From: DASPKX01 sp035627835
Lineage (GTDB): Bacteria > Verrucomicrobiota > Verrucomicrobiia > Limisphaerales > SXQI01
Assembly (NCBI GenBank): GCA_035627835.1
Contig: DASPKX010000005.1
Coordinates: 1-64,000 of the forward strand
Reading direction: 5' to 3'
Length of the DNA: 64,000 nucleotides
A program made the position numbers and the translations under genes. How positions within the stretch are numbered: position 1 is the first letter of the stretch; each line of letters begins with the position of its first letter. The notes under the pieces were generated by a model. It saw only the letters and a list, made by a program, of their open reading frames with translations. It searched no databases and was not told the origin of the DNA. Below are positions 56,735 through 64,000 of the stretch, one piece after another.

Positions 56735-57541
56735 TTAATAGAATGCGTTATTCGCCCAGGCCCCGCCCGCAGCAGCCTGCACTTGCTTCCATTGCGCAAG
56801 CTCTCGGTAGTTGATCCGATGAAACCGGGCGTAATGCTTGAGGTACAGCCGTTGAACAAGCCCGCGCAGAAGGTTCATCGCACACTTCAGCGGAGGCGGA
56901 GCGCCTTCAGGAACGGGGCCTGTTTCAAAGAGGACGCAAGTTCTCGCGACGTCAGCAAGTGGATGGCCGCGTGTTGCGCAGGACCAGTCAATGAGCACAG
57001 GACCAGCCTTGGACAGGAGGATGTTGCCGGGATGAAAGTCGCCATGACATAGGCGGTCCCCTTCCGGGAGTCGCTCGAGCAGAGCCACAGCCTCCGCTTT
57101 GCGCTCAGCCGTCCAGTTGCCACCGTTGATCCAATGACCGATTTGCTTTCGTTGTGAGGGAAAGTTTTCGGGAGCCGAGATGCGGTGAACCGCCGCGTGA
57201 GTTTCCGCGAGGAGCCTGACAGCGCCCCAGAGTTTCCATGGCCGTTTAAGAAATTCATCAAACAGCGAAGGCCCATCCACCCGTTGAAAGACGATGCCTA
57301 AACGGCCCTCGATTTCGACAGTTCCACGCACCTGTGGAGCGGCAGCGCCGCAAGCAGCCAGGGATTTCGTGATCGCGACCTCATGCTCAATGGCCGTTCG
57401 GGGAACATGTGCGCGAAAAAGTTTGAGCGCCTGCCCATCACCCCAGGCATAAACCTCCGCCGCCAATCCCTCGCCGAGTTTATCCTCCGGGCGGAGCGGT
57501 GGCAGAGATTGAAGGGTCTTTGGCAATCCCGTTGCTTCCAT
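56735..57541 (-). CDS. APH-family phosphotransferase
   Basis: ATG 57541 (AAGG ten bases upstream) gives 268 residues. The glycine loop (LGEGLAAEVYAWG) and QALKLF (Lys) bind ATP, the Brenner motif LCHGDFHPGNILL gives the catalytic Asp, and LIDWSCATRG the metal-binding Asp. The acceptor is unknown; sugars or small amino compounds are typical. It stands alone downstream of carA in the opposite reading order. Confidence 0.82.
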   Translation of the reverse strand: MEATGLPKTLQSLPPLRPEDKLGEGLAAEVYAWGDGQALKLFRAHVPRTAIEHEVAITKSLAACGAAAPQVRGTVEIEGRLGIVFQRVDGPSLFDEFLKRPWKLWGAVRLLAETHAAVHRISAPENFPSQRKQIGHWINGGNWTAERKAEAVALLERLPEGDRLCHGDFHPGNILLSKAGPVLIDWSCATRGHPLADVARTCVLFETGPVPEGAPPPLKCAMNLLRGLVQRLYLKHYARFHRINYRELAQWKQVQAAAGGAWANNAFY

Positions 57542-57697
57542 TCCTGCTAACCTTAAAAGGCGTCTCATAAATAACCAGCAAGTGGATCGCGAGGGATTTT
57601 GGCCGGAGGCGAGGCGCGAGGAGGGAGCATATCCTGAGAAGGGCGGCTAATAATTTTGTTGCAAAAGGCGCAACCATTGGGCTAAGTGGTCTTGAAG

Positions 57698-58450
57698 ATG
57701 TCAACCTTACACCTCTCCGCAAAGTTTTACCGCTATTTCATATTATTGCTATGCGGCTGGGCTTGCATGGCTGAAACACTCATTCGAGTGGGGATGGGGC
57801 CGCATCTTATCACCGTCGGAGAAGGAAAAGTTTTAACCATCAGCAACATTGACGGGTCGCCGCATTCTGGCGGATTCCTGCCCGTCACGATCCGGAAAGG
57901 CGGAGCGGAAGTGACTTCCCGCCTGAACACCGAATTCGACAATCCCACGTTTGACCTCCATGCGTATGCATTTGCCGGCCCTTGCGTTCTCGAGTTTACC
58001 GCAACCAATCTAGTGGTGACGTATCAGCTCTTCACGGCTTCCAATATTCACACCTTGCTCGTTACACCAACCAATACGCCACCTATCGAGATTCGAGCCG
58101 GGGAGCATGTCAGCTTTTTTACTGCAATGCACACTTACGGCTGGAAGCTTGAGAAGGACGGAGCAAGCGCCACCGTTTGGGATTTATCGAGAAGGCAGTT
58201 CGACGGGCCATTGACAATAAGAGCCGAAGAAGGCGCTCAAGTTTCATTTTGGCGGCCGGGAGCTATCTCCTACGTAGTAGGATCTCCAGCGACAGTGCTG
58301 CCGGACAAAGGCGTTCTGGCAGTTGAGCGAGGATCACTCAATATTGCCCTGGAGCGCTCGCCCGATTTGACAAACTGGAGTTCAATCTCGCTACAGCCAT
58401 TCAAAAGCGGCCGAAAAGAGTTTATTTGCTTGCGAGCGATTAACGACTGA
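57698..58450 (+). CDS. Secreted protein with cupredoxin-like and C-terminal module
   Basis: ATG 57698 is followed by a hydrophobic segment (FYRYFILLLCGWACMAETL), a probable signal peptide. The following ~200 residues are beta-rich with His residues (SPHSGGFLPVTI, LHAYAFAGPCVLEFTA, MHTYGWKLEKD), reminiscent of but not proven to be a cupredoxin. The tail (LNIALERSPDLTNWSSISL) matches the short Verrucomicrobia-type C-terminal module. Unknown ligand. Confidence 0.65.
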   Translation: MSTLHLSAKFYRYFILLLCGWACMAETLIRVGMGPHLITVGEGKVLTISNIDGSPHSGGFLPVTIRKGGAEVTSRLNTEFDNPTFDLHAYAFAGPCVLEFTATNLVVTYQLFTASNIHTLLVTPTNTPPIEIRAGEHVSFFTAMHTYGWKLEKDGASATVWDLSRRQFDGPLTIRAEEGAQVSFWRPGAISYVVGSPATVLPDKGVLAVERGSLNIALERSPDLTNWSSISLQPFKSGRKEFICLRAIND

Positions 58451-58523
58451 ATCCTGGTTTCCAATGTTCGGGTTTTACCTTTCGACTTGAAAATAGCGCA
58501 CTGGTGTAGCAGAGCTGACTCCC

Positions 58524-59450
58524 TCAATCTCCAAGGGAGTAAAGGTCCAATCCACCATTCAAACGCATTCGCAAGCGCTCAAGAGCTAAGGGATCCGAGG
58601 CGTTCTCCAAGGCAGCCGTCACACTGCTGAAGTAGTTAAGCACGTTTAGCGTCTTTATCGAATCGCTGAGCGCTAAATAATCGCTCGGAGTAATGCCATA
58701 GCCCTGCAGAAAGGCCTCCTTCTCATCAACCGACAGGTCGTGCAGAGCAAGCGACAGTTCCCAGGCCGCGGCAAAATTCGACGTTGCGGTCTCCCAATCC
58801 AGGATGGCTGAAATTTTGCCTTCCTTATCCAGCACCACGTTTTTCAACCGCAAATCGCCATGCGTGAGGCTAGGCCGGCCATCCCACTTCGCCAGTTTGG
58901 CTATTCCTCTGCGCAAACGCTTGAGCGCTCCGTTGCTTAAAACTTTCTCCTTCGCGAAGAACTCCAGCCGCTCTGAAGCATGAAGCTCGACCTCGACGTA
59001 TTCCGCCCACGTTTGCTTTCTCGAAAGTTGATTATGGGACCAATCAAAAATGTGCCCGAAGCTTTGGGTTTCGATCGAATTGATGCGCGCTGCGTATGTG
59101 CCAAGTTCCTTCAAAACGCCTATGCGATCCTTGGCTGATTGTCCCGGTTCCCCAGCCACCTTGTGCGAGATCATGTAGGGCACCCCTTCGCCATCGTTGG
59201 CCACCTCCAAAATATCCGGGGTGGGAACACCCAACTCCCGCACCTTTGTCACGCTCCACTGCTCCTTCAGGAAGGCTTGATACCGGGTGGGATCGTGCGA
59301 GATCCGCACAATATACTCTTCACCCCCAACGCATCCCGTGTAGACGAAATTGCTCAACCCACCGTGAAGCTGTTCGATCTTTTTGGGGCGGGATTTGAAG
59401 TGGCGTTCGAGGATCTCCGCCGCTGTCGCCTCCGTGATTTCCTTCGTCAT
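58524..59450 (-). CDS. Choline/aminoglycoside-kinase-like phosphotransferase
   Basis: A 308-residue protein. GGLSNFVYTGCVGGEEYIVR is the ATP loop, SLTHGDLRLKNVVLD the catalytic segment and AILDWETATSN the metal site. It resembles LicA/choline-kinase relatives more than drug kinases. It shares ATGA with the HAD phosphatase gene upstream, so kinase and phosphatase are made together, probably acting on the same sugar or alcohol phosphate. Confidence 0.82.
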   Translation of the reverse strand: MTKEITEATAAEILERHFKSRPKKIEQLHGGLSNFVYTGCVGGEEYIVRISHDPTRYQAFLKEQWSVTKVRELGVPTPDILEVANDGEGVPYMISHKVAGEPGQSAKDRIGVLKELGTYAARINSIETQSFGHIFDWSHNQLSRKQTWAEYVEVELHASERLEFFAKEKVLSNGALKRLRRGIAKLAKWDGRPSLTHGDLRLKNVVLDKEGKISAILDWETATSNFAAAWELSLALHDLSVDEKEAFLQGYGITPSDYLALSDSIKTLNVLNYFSSVTAALENASDPLALERLRMRLNGGLDLYSLGD

Positions 59451-60358
59451 GCAGCGGGTTTGTTGCGAATAAGGTTCGCCAAAGCATTCAGGACATCGCC
59501 CAGCTCGTTCGGGTTTCCCAGCCGCACCGTGTCTGCCCGCCCTGTGTATGGCACATGTCCAGCGCCCACAATCAGCGCCAGGCCCGTCTCTCCCAGAAAA
59601 CTATCCATCTCAGTGTCCCCAGCTCCAATTGAATCCTTTAAGGATAGTCCAAAACGCTCCGCCAATTTGCGGAGCCCAAAGGCCTTATCAACTCCCTTTG
59701 CTGTGAAGAAACTGTTACGTTTGCTGTGCTGATACGCCATCAGTTTATCCTCAGGCCGGTCCACAAAGATCGACGCCATACAGACCGGCAACGACTTCAG
59801 TTGGCTTCTTAACTCCTGAATCGGCGTCGAGATTACCTGGGAAGCGCTCACAAACTTTCGTTTGAGCGACTCCACTCGATCGGCCTTTGGAGTCCAAAGC
59901 GTCTCACCGCTTTTCCAGTCTCGCGTGTAATAAAAGAGCAGAATCTCATCAATCCCGTTCGCCAGAAGCTCCTCGATTCCCTTGAACATAAGGTCCAGCT
60001 CTGTGGCGGCCATGGGAAACGCCTCAAGCTCCTCGTAAATCAGCGAGCTTTCGGAAGGCTTAATATACCCGAGCACCGATCCATTCAGCAGACACGTCAG
60101 GATAGGAACATTGGCAATGTTGTACCAGGCGTCCCCCACTGTGGTCATCACCGACAAAGGGAAGCGCAGAGTGTTCACCAGGACGGGCCAGCCCAGATCG
60201 TGAAACGCTTTTACTCCCTTCTCAACACTCGAGGAAATGATGATCTTACCCCGATCCTCAATGAGCGTTGTGCCGTCCAGATCCAGCGCTAGGGCTGCTT
60301 TCTTGCAATCGCAACCATTTACGAATTTCGCTAACCTTGCCTCGGTCCCCCGATCCAC
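59447..60358 (-). CDS. HAD-superfamily (Cof-type) phosphatase
   Basis: GTG 60358 with GGGAGGAG upstream fixes the start. ALALDLDGTTLIEDRG is motif I, and GAGDTEMDSFLGETGLAL motifs III-IV. The cap region between them has the Cof-type layout; 303 residues. Likely dephosphorylates a sugar phosphate, paired with the kinase encoded 3' of it. First gene of the two-gene operon. Confidence 0.85.
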   Translation of the reverse strand: MDRGTEARLAKFVNGCDCKKAALALDLDGTTLIEDRGKIIISSSVEKGVKAFHDLGWPVLVNTLRFPLSVMTTVGDAWYNIANVPILTCLLNGSVLGYIKPSESSLIYEELEAFPMAATELDLMFKGIEELLANGIDEILLFYYTRDWKSGETLWTPKADRVESLKRKFVSASQVISTPIQELRSQLKSLPVCMASIFVDRPEDKLMAYQHSKRNSFFTAKGVDKAFGLRKLAERFGLSLKDSIGAGDTEMDSFLGETGLALIVGAGHVPYTGRADTVRLGNPNELGDVLNALANLIRNKPAA

Positions 60359-60575
60359 AGTTCTCCTCCCTTGGTGGGCAATTTACGCCACGCAGCCAGC
60401 CTACGCGATCTGCGCAAAAAGTCCGTCAGGGTTCACCGGAAGTTTTGCATGTGTGGCCGGGCTTGGGCGCAGCGGCATTACTGGAACGTGGCAACTGACG
60501 TAAGGAATCTGTTATGTTGTGTGTGGCACCGCCCTTTGCCTTTCAATTCACCTAGGTCGGCATTGATACTCATTC

Positions 60576-60719
60576 ATGCCCACCAATCAATCAGGAAAGA
60601 CTCCCAAGGCGCAATCCACATCCAAGACCATAGCCTCCAGCCAGACTAAAAGCTCGGCCACCCGCACAGCCGAAATCGAAATCAGGTCACCGGTCGCGCC
60701 GCAACCCTGGCTGTCGTGA
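60576..60719 (+). CDS. Doubtful 47-residue basic frame
   Basis: Starts MPTNQSGKTPKAQSTSKTIA; Thr/Ser/Lys-rich with no ribosome binding site. It lies in the ~560-base intergenic stretch 60359-60919, where I otherwise see only a small GGCGA/TCGCC hairpin near 60791. Low confidence. Confidence 0.25.
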   Translation: MPTNQSGKTPKAQSTSKTIASSQTKSSATRTAEIEIRSPVAPQPWLS

Positions 60720-60919
60720 CCTTGCTTGGCTAAAGCGTAACAGCGCAGCCCTCCCGCACGTCGCGCGAATCACGGTGAGGACGTTTAGACGGCGAGCTTC
60801 GCCACCGGGCACCGCTGGTAGCAACCCCTCTTAACTTCATGAGCCATGACACGCCACTAGAAATCATTGCAATAAATTATCGGTGACCCCATTCTCTCGC
60901 TGATTAAGCAAAGAAAGCA

Positions 60920-61810
60920 ATGAACGGAGTGCTAGTTCCCAGGTTCGTCAAGGTGGAGACGTTTTCCTTGAAGTCCGCTCCGGGTATCAACGAAGCATGG
61001 GTGCAGAAGGTGATTACCAGCGACCCGATGATCCTTGGGCTGGGTGATGTCGTCGTCAAAGATCGTGAACGCATACAACCCGGCGCTGGACGGCTCGACC
61101 TTTTGCTGCAGGATGTAGATGGCCCAGGGCGGTACGAAGTTGAACTTCAACTGGGGCGCACTGATGAATCGCACATCGTTCGGACCATTGAATATTGGGA
61201 TCGAGAAAAGCGCCGGTATCCTCAATATGATCATACTGCCGTAATCATTGCGGAAGAGATCACAAGTCGGTTCTTCAACGTAATAGGGCTCTTCAACGGC
61301 TTTATTCCTATTATGGCCATTCAGATGACCGCAGTGAAACAAGCTGACGGCATCGGTCTCATTTTTAACCGGGTTCTCGATACCGTGACGCTGGGCATGT
61401 TGGACGAGGATGAAGAAACTGCCGAGGTAACGGACCGAACTTATTGGGAAAAAGAACGGGGGACTCCCAGAACAGTTCAGCTTGCTGATAGGATCATTGA
61501 GGTTATCCGGGGATTCCTTCCTAACGCCACCCCCAGCTACAATAAATATTATATCGGACTTTGGGTGGATGGTAAGGCGTGCAATTTCGCGACATTCCGG
61601 CCGCAAAAGCAAGTGCTGCAACTTTGCATAAAGTTGCCAAAGTCAGCGGACCTTGATCAGAAACTGGAGGAGAAGGGCGTCGACGTGCTTGGATATGATA
61701 AAACCTGGAATCAATACCGCCTAAAGTTAAGTGAGCCAGATCTGACTTCGCACGCCGAGTTATTGAAGGCTTTGCTGTTGCAGGCTCATCAGTTGAGAAA
61801 TGGAAGTTAA
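60920..61810 (+). CDS. PD-(D/E)XK-nuclease-like protein
   Basis: A 296-residue protein. GAGRLDLLLQDVDGPGRYEV, then ELQLGRTDESHIVRTIEYWD and YDHTAVIIAEEI, follow the D...ExE/Q core of the restriction-like nuclease fold. The C-terminal part (YYIGLWVDGKACNFATFRP) contains a second conserved segment. Stand-alone genes of this type are common in accessory regions of bacteria; a DNA-binding or defence role is possible but untested. Confidence 0.7.
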   Translation: MNGVLVPRFVKVETFSLKSAPGINEAWVQKVITSDPMILGLGDVVVKDRERIQPGAGRLDLLLQDVDGPGRYEVELQLGRTDESHIVRTIEYWDREKRRYPQYDHTAVIIAEEITSRFFNVIGLFNGFIPIMAIQMTAVKQADGIGLIFNRVLDTVTLGMLDEDEETAEVTDRTYWEKERGTPRTVQLADRIIEVIRGFLPNATPSYNKYYIGLWVDGKACNFATFRPQKQVLQLCIKLPKSADLDQKLEEKGVDVLGYDKTWNQYRLKLSEPDLTSHAELLKALLLQAHQLRNGS

Positions 61811-61970
61811 GGAATCGCTGGTTATACACTCGGCCGTGGAAAGCCTCCAAAGAGGCGACAAGCTTGGCGATCACTAAGAGCGTCGCTGTCGTTAAAGCTT
61901 TAAACACCAGCGGCATCGTTTGCTCGGTCCTAGGACGGAGCCCAACGCTCCCGGACGAGAAGCTTCCCTC

Positions 61971-62471
61971 TCATCGAGCTTCCAAGGGTCCAAATATTCT
62001 GACGATCACTGTCTGCGACGAATCCACCCCTAGAATCGAGAGATTGCCGAATCCGCGTTGCTGAAAGTTACGAATCTCATCTGCGATTCCGAGTAAATGA
62101 TCATCAAAGGCATGAGAGTATCCTTTGAAATCCAACGCAAGAGAGACGATTCCGCCGACATGTTCCACTGCGGTAAGCAGATCGTTCATCAGTCGCTTTG
62201 CTGCAGCCCGTCCTGTTCCGCCTCCTGTTCGGATCACTGGCGCTACAAACAATTGTGCGCCAGTATAGGATGCCCGTCTGGGCAGAATGCAGATTTGGTT
62301 CTTTGAAAGCGTATCTCTAATGCATGCCTCTGCATGTTCGCGACCCCATTCTGAGAGGTGCGAGTTGAACGGAGTAAAGCCGTTGCGGGCCGTGCAGCAG
62401 ATCGCATCCCACGGAAAAGTTCCCAGCGGTTGAATGGTCAACCGCTTGCCTCCGTTGTCTACCAGGGTCAT
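61971..62471 (-). CDS. Unrecognised alpha/beta protein
   Basis: ATG 62471 gives 166 residues; a longer frame needs a TTG. LGTFPWDAICCTARNGFTPF, ICILPRRASYTGAQLFVAPV and IRTGGGTGRAAAKRLMNDLL suggest an alpha/beta fold with a glycine-rich loop. ALDFKGYSHAFDDHLLGIAD and LSILGVDSS follow. The gene lies next to the nuclease-like gene but converges on it. I cannot name a family. Confidence 0.55.
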   Translation of the reverse strand: MTLVDNGGKRLTIQPLGTFPWDAICCTARNGFTPFNSHLSEWGREHAEACIRDTLSKNQICILPRRASYTGAQLFVAPVIRTGGGTGRAAAKRLMNDLLTAVEHVGGIVSLALDFKGYSHAFDDHLLGIADEIRNFQQRGFGNLSILGVDSSQTVIVRIFGPLEAR

Positions 62472-62645
62472 TTGGAATCCGATAAGGAAAGCTACGGCGG
62501 AGCTTGACGCAACTAAATTCCGATTTGAGCAAGTGACAAACTCTAGGACGGTGCCTTCGGCGCACAATCAAAGATGTGCTGAATAGCCCCACCTTTTTAC
62601 ATAAGCCAGTACCGGGCTAAACGTGAGTCGTATGGCGTATACTCC

Positions 62646-63224
62646 TCAGCGGACCTTTAACTCTCGAACACTCGCCTTCGTTCTGGCCCGTTGGAGCAAA
62701 TCCAAGGACGGCTTGGCTAGTTCCAAGGCCTTTTGCCGAGCTTCTTTCTTTCCCGTCGCTTCCACTTCCACAGTGACTTCAGTTTCGAGGACCAGCCGCA
62801 CCGTCGCTTTGAAATGCTTCACGACTGGCTGAGGCGGGGGCGCTGCGGGCTTGGATAGTTTCTTTTCCTTAACGGGCGGCGCAGGCTTGCTCTTCGGTTT
62901 GGGGGCGCGCGTTTTCGCGCGGACCTTCACGGGCTCGCGAACTTCCGGAGTGGCCACGCGGTCGTACTTGATGCCCACCACTTTGGAGCCGGGATCTGCG
63001 CTCAGGGATTTCGGAAAAACGAAGTAGGTCGCTTGCTTTTGCGGGTGGAACCCAACGATGCCGAAATCTTTCCGGCTGCCGACATTCTCCTGGTGAACAG
63101 TCACGATCTGGTTTTTCTTCACGCTCCGCTGAAACGCGGCATCTGTTTTTGGATCACCCCAAGGGGTGTAAATCTCTGGCTTTCCTGAATTGCGGACCAG
63201 GTTGTCGAAACGCACTGTTTTCAT
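62646..63224 (-). CDS. Basic two-part protein with Pro/Lys linker
   Basis: ATG 63224 (MKTVRFDNLVRNSGKPEIYT) is preferred to a GTG six bases earlier. The N-terminal ~95 residues form a compact domain (KNQIVTVHQENVGSRKDFGI, YFVFPKSLSADPGSKVVGI). A Lys/Pro-rich linker (KTRAPKPKSKPAPPVKEKK) leads to a C-terminal beta/alpha segment (ATVRLVLETEVTVEVEATG). No family is recognised. Confidence 0.65.
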   Translation of the reverse strand: MKTVRFDNLVRNSGKPEIYTPWGDPKTDAAFQRSVKKNQIVTVHQENVGSRKDFGIVGFHPQKQATYFVFPKSLSADPGSKVVGIKYDRVATPEVREPVKVRAKTRAPKPKSKPAPPVKEKKLSKPAAPPPQPVVKHFKATVRLVLETEVTVEVEATGKKEARQKALELAKPSLDLLQRARTKASVRELKVR

Positions 63225-63321
63225 GGCCACTGCCTGGATGCTGCCTGAAAGCGCGTGAATAGTCAGCTGCTGCTCCGCGGCCTTGCATCATGTTCGGCGC
63301 TTTGCACCCCAAACTACTTGG

Positions 63322-63350
63322 TTGACATGTATTCTGTGATACGGTTACAA
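63322..63350 (+). promoter_or_regulatory. Sigma70-type promoter
   Basis: TTGACA (63322-63327), a 17-base spacer and TTACAA (63345-63350). It reads towards the aminopeptidase gene with a leader of ~290 bases that contains the phased repeats below. Confidence 0.45.
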
Positions 63351-63506
63351 AGCTGTCGCTTGTGGAGCGCCACCATGAAGCCTGAACTTTTCGACAACAA
63401 CGTCTTTAGTAAAAAGCCGCACCGGCATCTCCTGAGCGCTGCCTGCCACTCTGCCGCCGATCTTCCGTCCAGCACCCCAGGCGCCAATTCCCTGCCAGTT
63501 TCGGAA

Positions 63507-63550
63507 ATACACGCTTTTACACGATCATACACGGTTTTACACGCTTTCCG
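63507..63550 (+). repeat. 10-base phased repeats (ACGSTTTTAC)
   Basis: Four consecutive 10-base units (ACGCTTTTAC, ACGATCATAC, ACGGTTTTAC, ACGCTTTCCG) lie in helical phase about 100 bases upstream of the aminopeptidase start. They could be a multimeric regulator site or curved DNA. The rest of the 63231-63642 gap shows only the promoter. Confidence 0.55.
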
Positions 63551-63642
63551 GAAAAAACGGGAGCTTTGCGGATCGATCCTGCGACTCCGTCATGTTTCGT
63601 TTAGGAGTGACGCGCAGCCTCAGCTCACTTACAAGGCGAGGC

Positions 63643-64000
63643 ATGTTCCCTGAACAAAACGGCGCGCGAGCGCTCCTCGTCTCTTTGTTGGCGCTTATTG
63701 CCGCACCTCTGCACGCGCATGAAGCTCATTTGGAGTGCGCTCGCGCAAGCTTTATGGAAGCACGAGCAACCGCCACCGAGAAGCTGAGTTACGCTCCCGA
63801 CCGCCAAGTGGACGTGCTGCACCTGAAGCTGGAGGTCGCGCCGAATTTTCAACAGCAGTCCGTCAGTGGCACAGCCACGTTGCGGTTCAAAACATTGCTC
63901 CGGCCCGTTGAGGAACTCACGTTGCATGCGGTCGATCTGCGCGTGGCGAAAGTCACCTCCAGCAAAGAGATCGCTGCCTGGCAGAACACCGGCCAGCAAG
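63643..64000 (+). CDS. M1-type aminopeptidase, N-terminal part (partial)
   Basis: The frame runs off the window. ATG 63643 is preceded by AAGGCGAGG. A signal peptide (RALLVSLLALIAAPLHAHEA) is followed by a beta-domain typical of the M1 family start (QVDVLHLKLEVAPNFQQQSV, SGTATLRFKTLLRPVEELTL, HAVDLRVAKV). The catalytic HExxH-E part would lie to the right. Probably an exported peptidase. Confidence 0.75.
   Translation, partial: MFPEQNGARALLVSLLALIAAPLHAHEAHLECARASFMEARATATEKLSYAPDRQVDVLHLKLEVAPNFQQQSVSGTATLRFKTLLRPVEELTLHAVDLRVAKVTSSKEIAAWQNTGQQ

Noticed and set aside
1..64000. CRISPR array
   Set aside because: No regularly spaced identical repeats of 23-40 bases were seen anywhere; the repeats at 44.6 and 63.5 kb are too short or degenerate.

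Overview
The window looks like the right-hand ~46.5 kb of a large tailed-phage prophage followed by ~17.5 kb of bacterial chromosome. The host is probably a Verrucomicrobiota-type soil or water bacterium. This rests on the moderate-to-high GC, a FecR-TPR-TonB barrel fusion beside a CHASE2 cyclase, an acetyl-xylan-esterase-like secreted hydrolase, and a secreted protein with a C-terminal SPDLTNW-type module. It is an inference from gene content, not a taxonomic assignment.

Prophage, left to right. (1) 3-13021: the end of a virion/late operon, dominated by one 4255-residue polyvalent protein of the DarB type. It carries pyrophosphatase-like, toxin-nuclease-like, N6-methylase, Strawberry-notch helicase and metallopeptidase-like modules and is probably injected with the DNA to counter host defences. 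(2) 12990-17717: a leftward operon of small, mostly unknown genes, several overlapping by ATGA or GTGA. (3) 17718-18775: a divergent control region with palindromes and two rightward regulators (zinc ribbon, XRE-type HTH). (4) 18871-20457: two small leftward genes, an initiator-like tRNA-Met, and ~780 bp without a convincing reading frame that folds into stems favouring the + strand and ends in a strong intrinsic terminator; I call this a candidate structured RNA. (5) 20496-22852: a rightward seven-gene accessory operon (metallopeptidase-like protein, papain-like lipoprotein, small membrane protein, zinc ribbon). (6) 23019-42867: a ~20 kb leftward early operon. It encodes a HerA/FtsK-type ATPase, macro-domain-like protein, SSB, DUF5131, a sulfotransferase-like protein, DUF1643, an N4/N6-methyltransferase, a DnaA-domain-IV protein, a DnaC-like loader, a DUF1376 protein, a C5-methyltransferase, RusA-like sequence split over two frames, a RecE-like nuclease, a putative annealing protein and DUF2303. 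(7) 42868-46386: a second switch with a rightward XRE repressor, a long perfect inverted repeat, a membrane/coiled-coil gene, a truncated LacI-like regulator and a tyrosine integrase.

The 3' half of a tRNA-Val(TAC) at 46480-46529 marks the attachment site; the intact tRNA and the structural genes should lie left of the window. A recurring near-palindrome (consensus CTATMACGTTAMAG in leftward orientation) lies 2-20 bases upstream of several leftward genes and of the tRNA, suggesting one phage-wide promoter/operator.

Chromosomal part: a small hidden gene, the secreted hydrolase, rhomboid protease, CHASE2-adenylate/guanylate cyclase, FecR-TPR-barrel protein, carA, two phosphotransferases (one coupled to a HAD phosphatase), a secreted protein, a PD-(D/E)XK-like protein, two unknown proteins and the start of an M1-type aminopeptidase that runs off the window.
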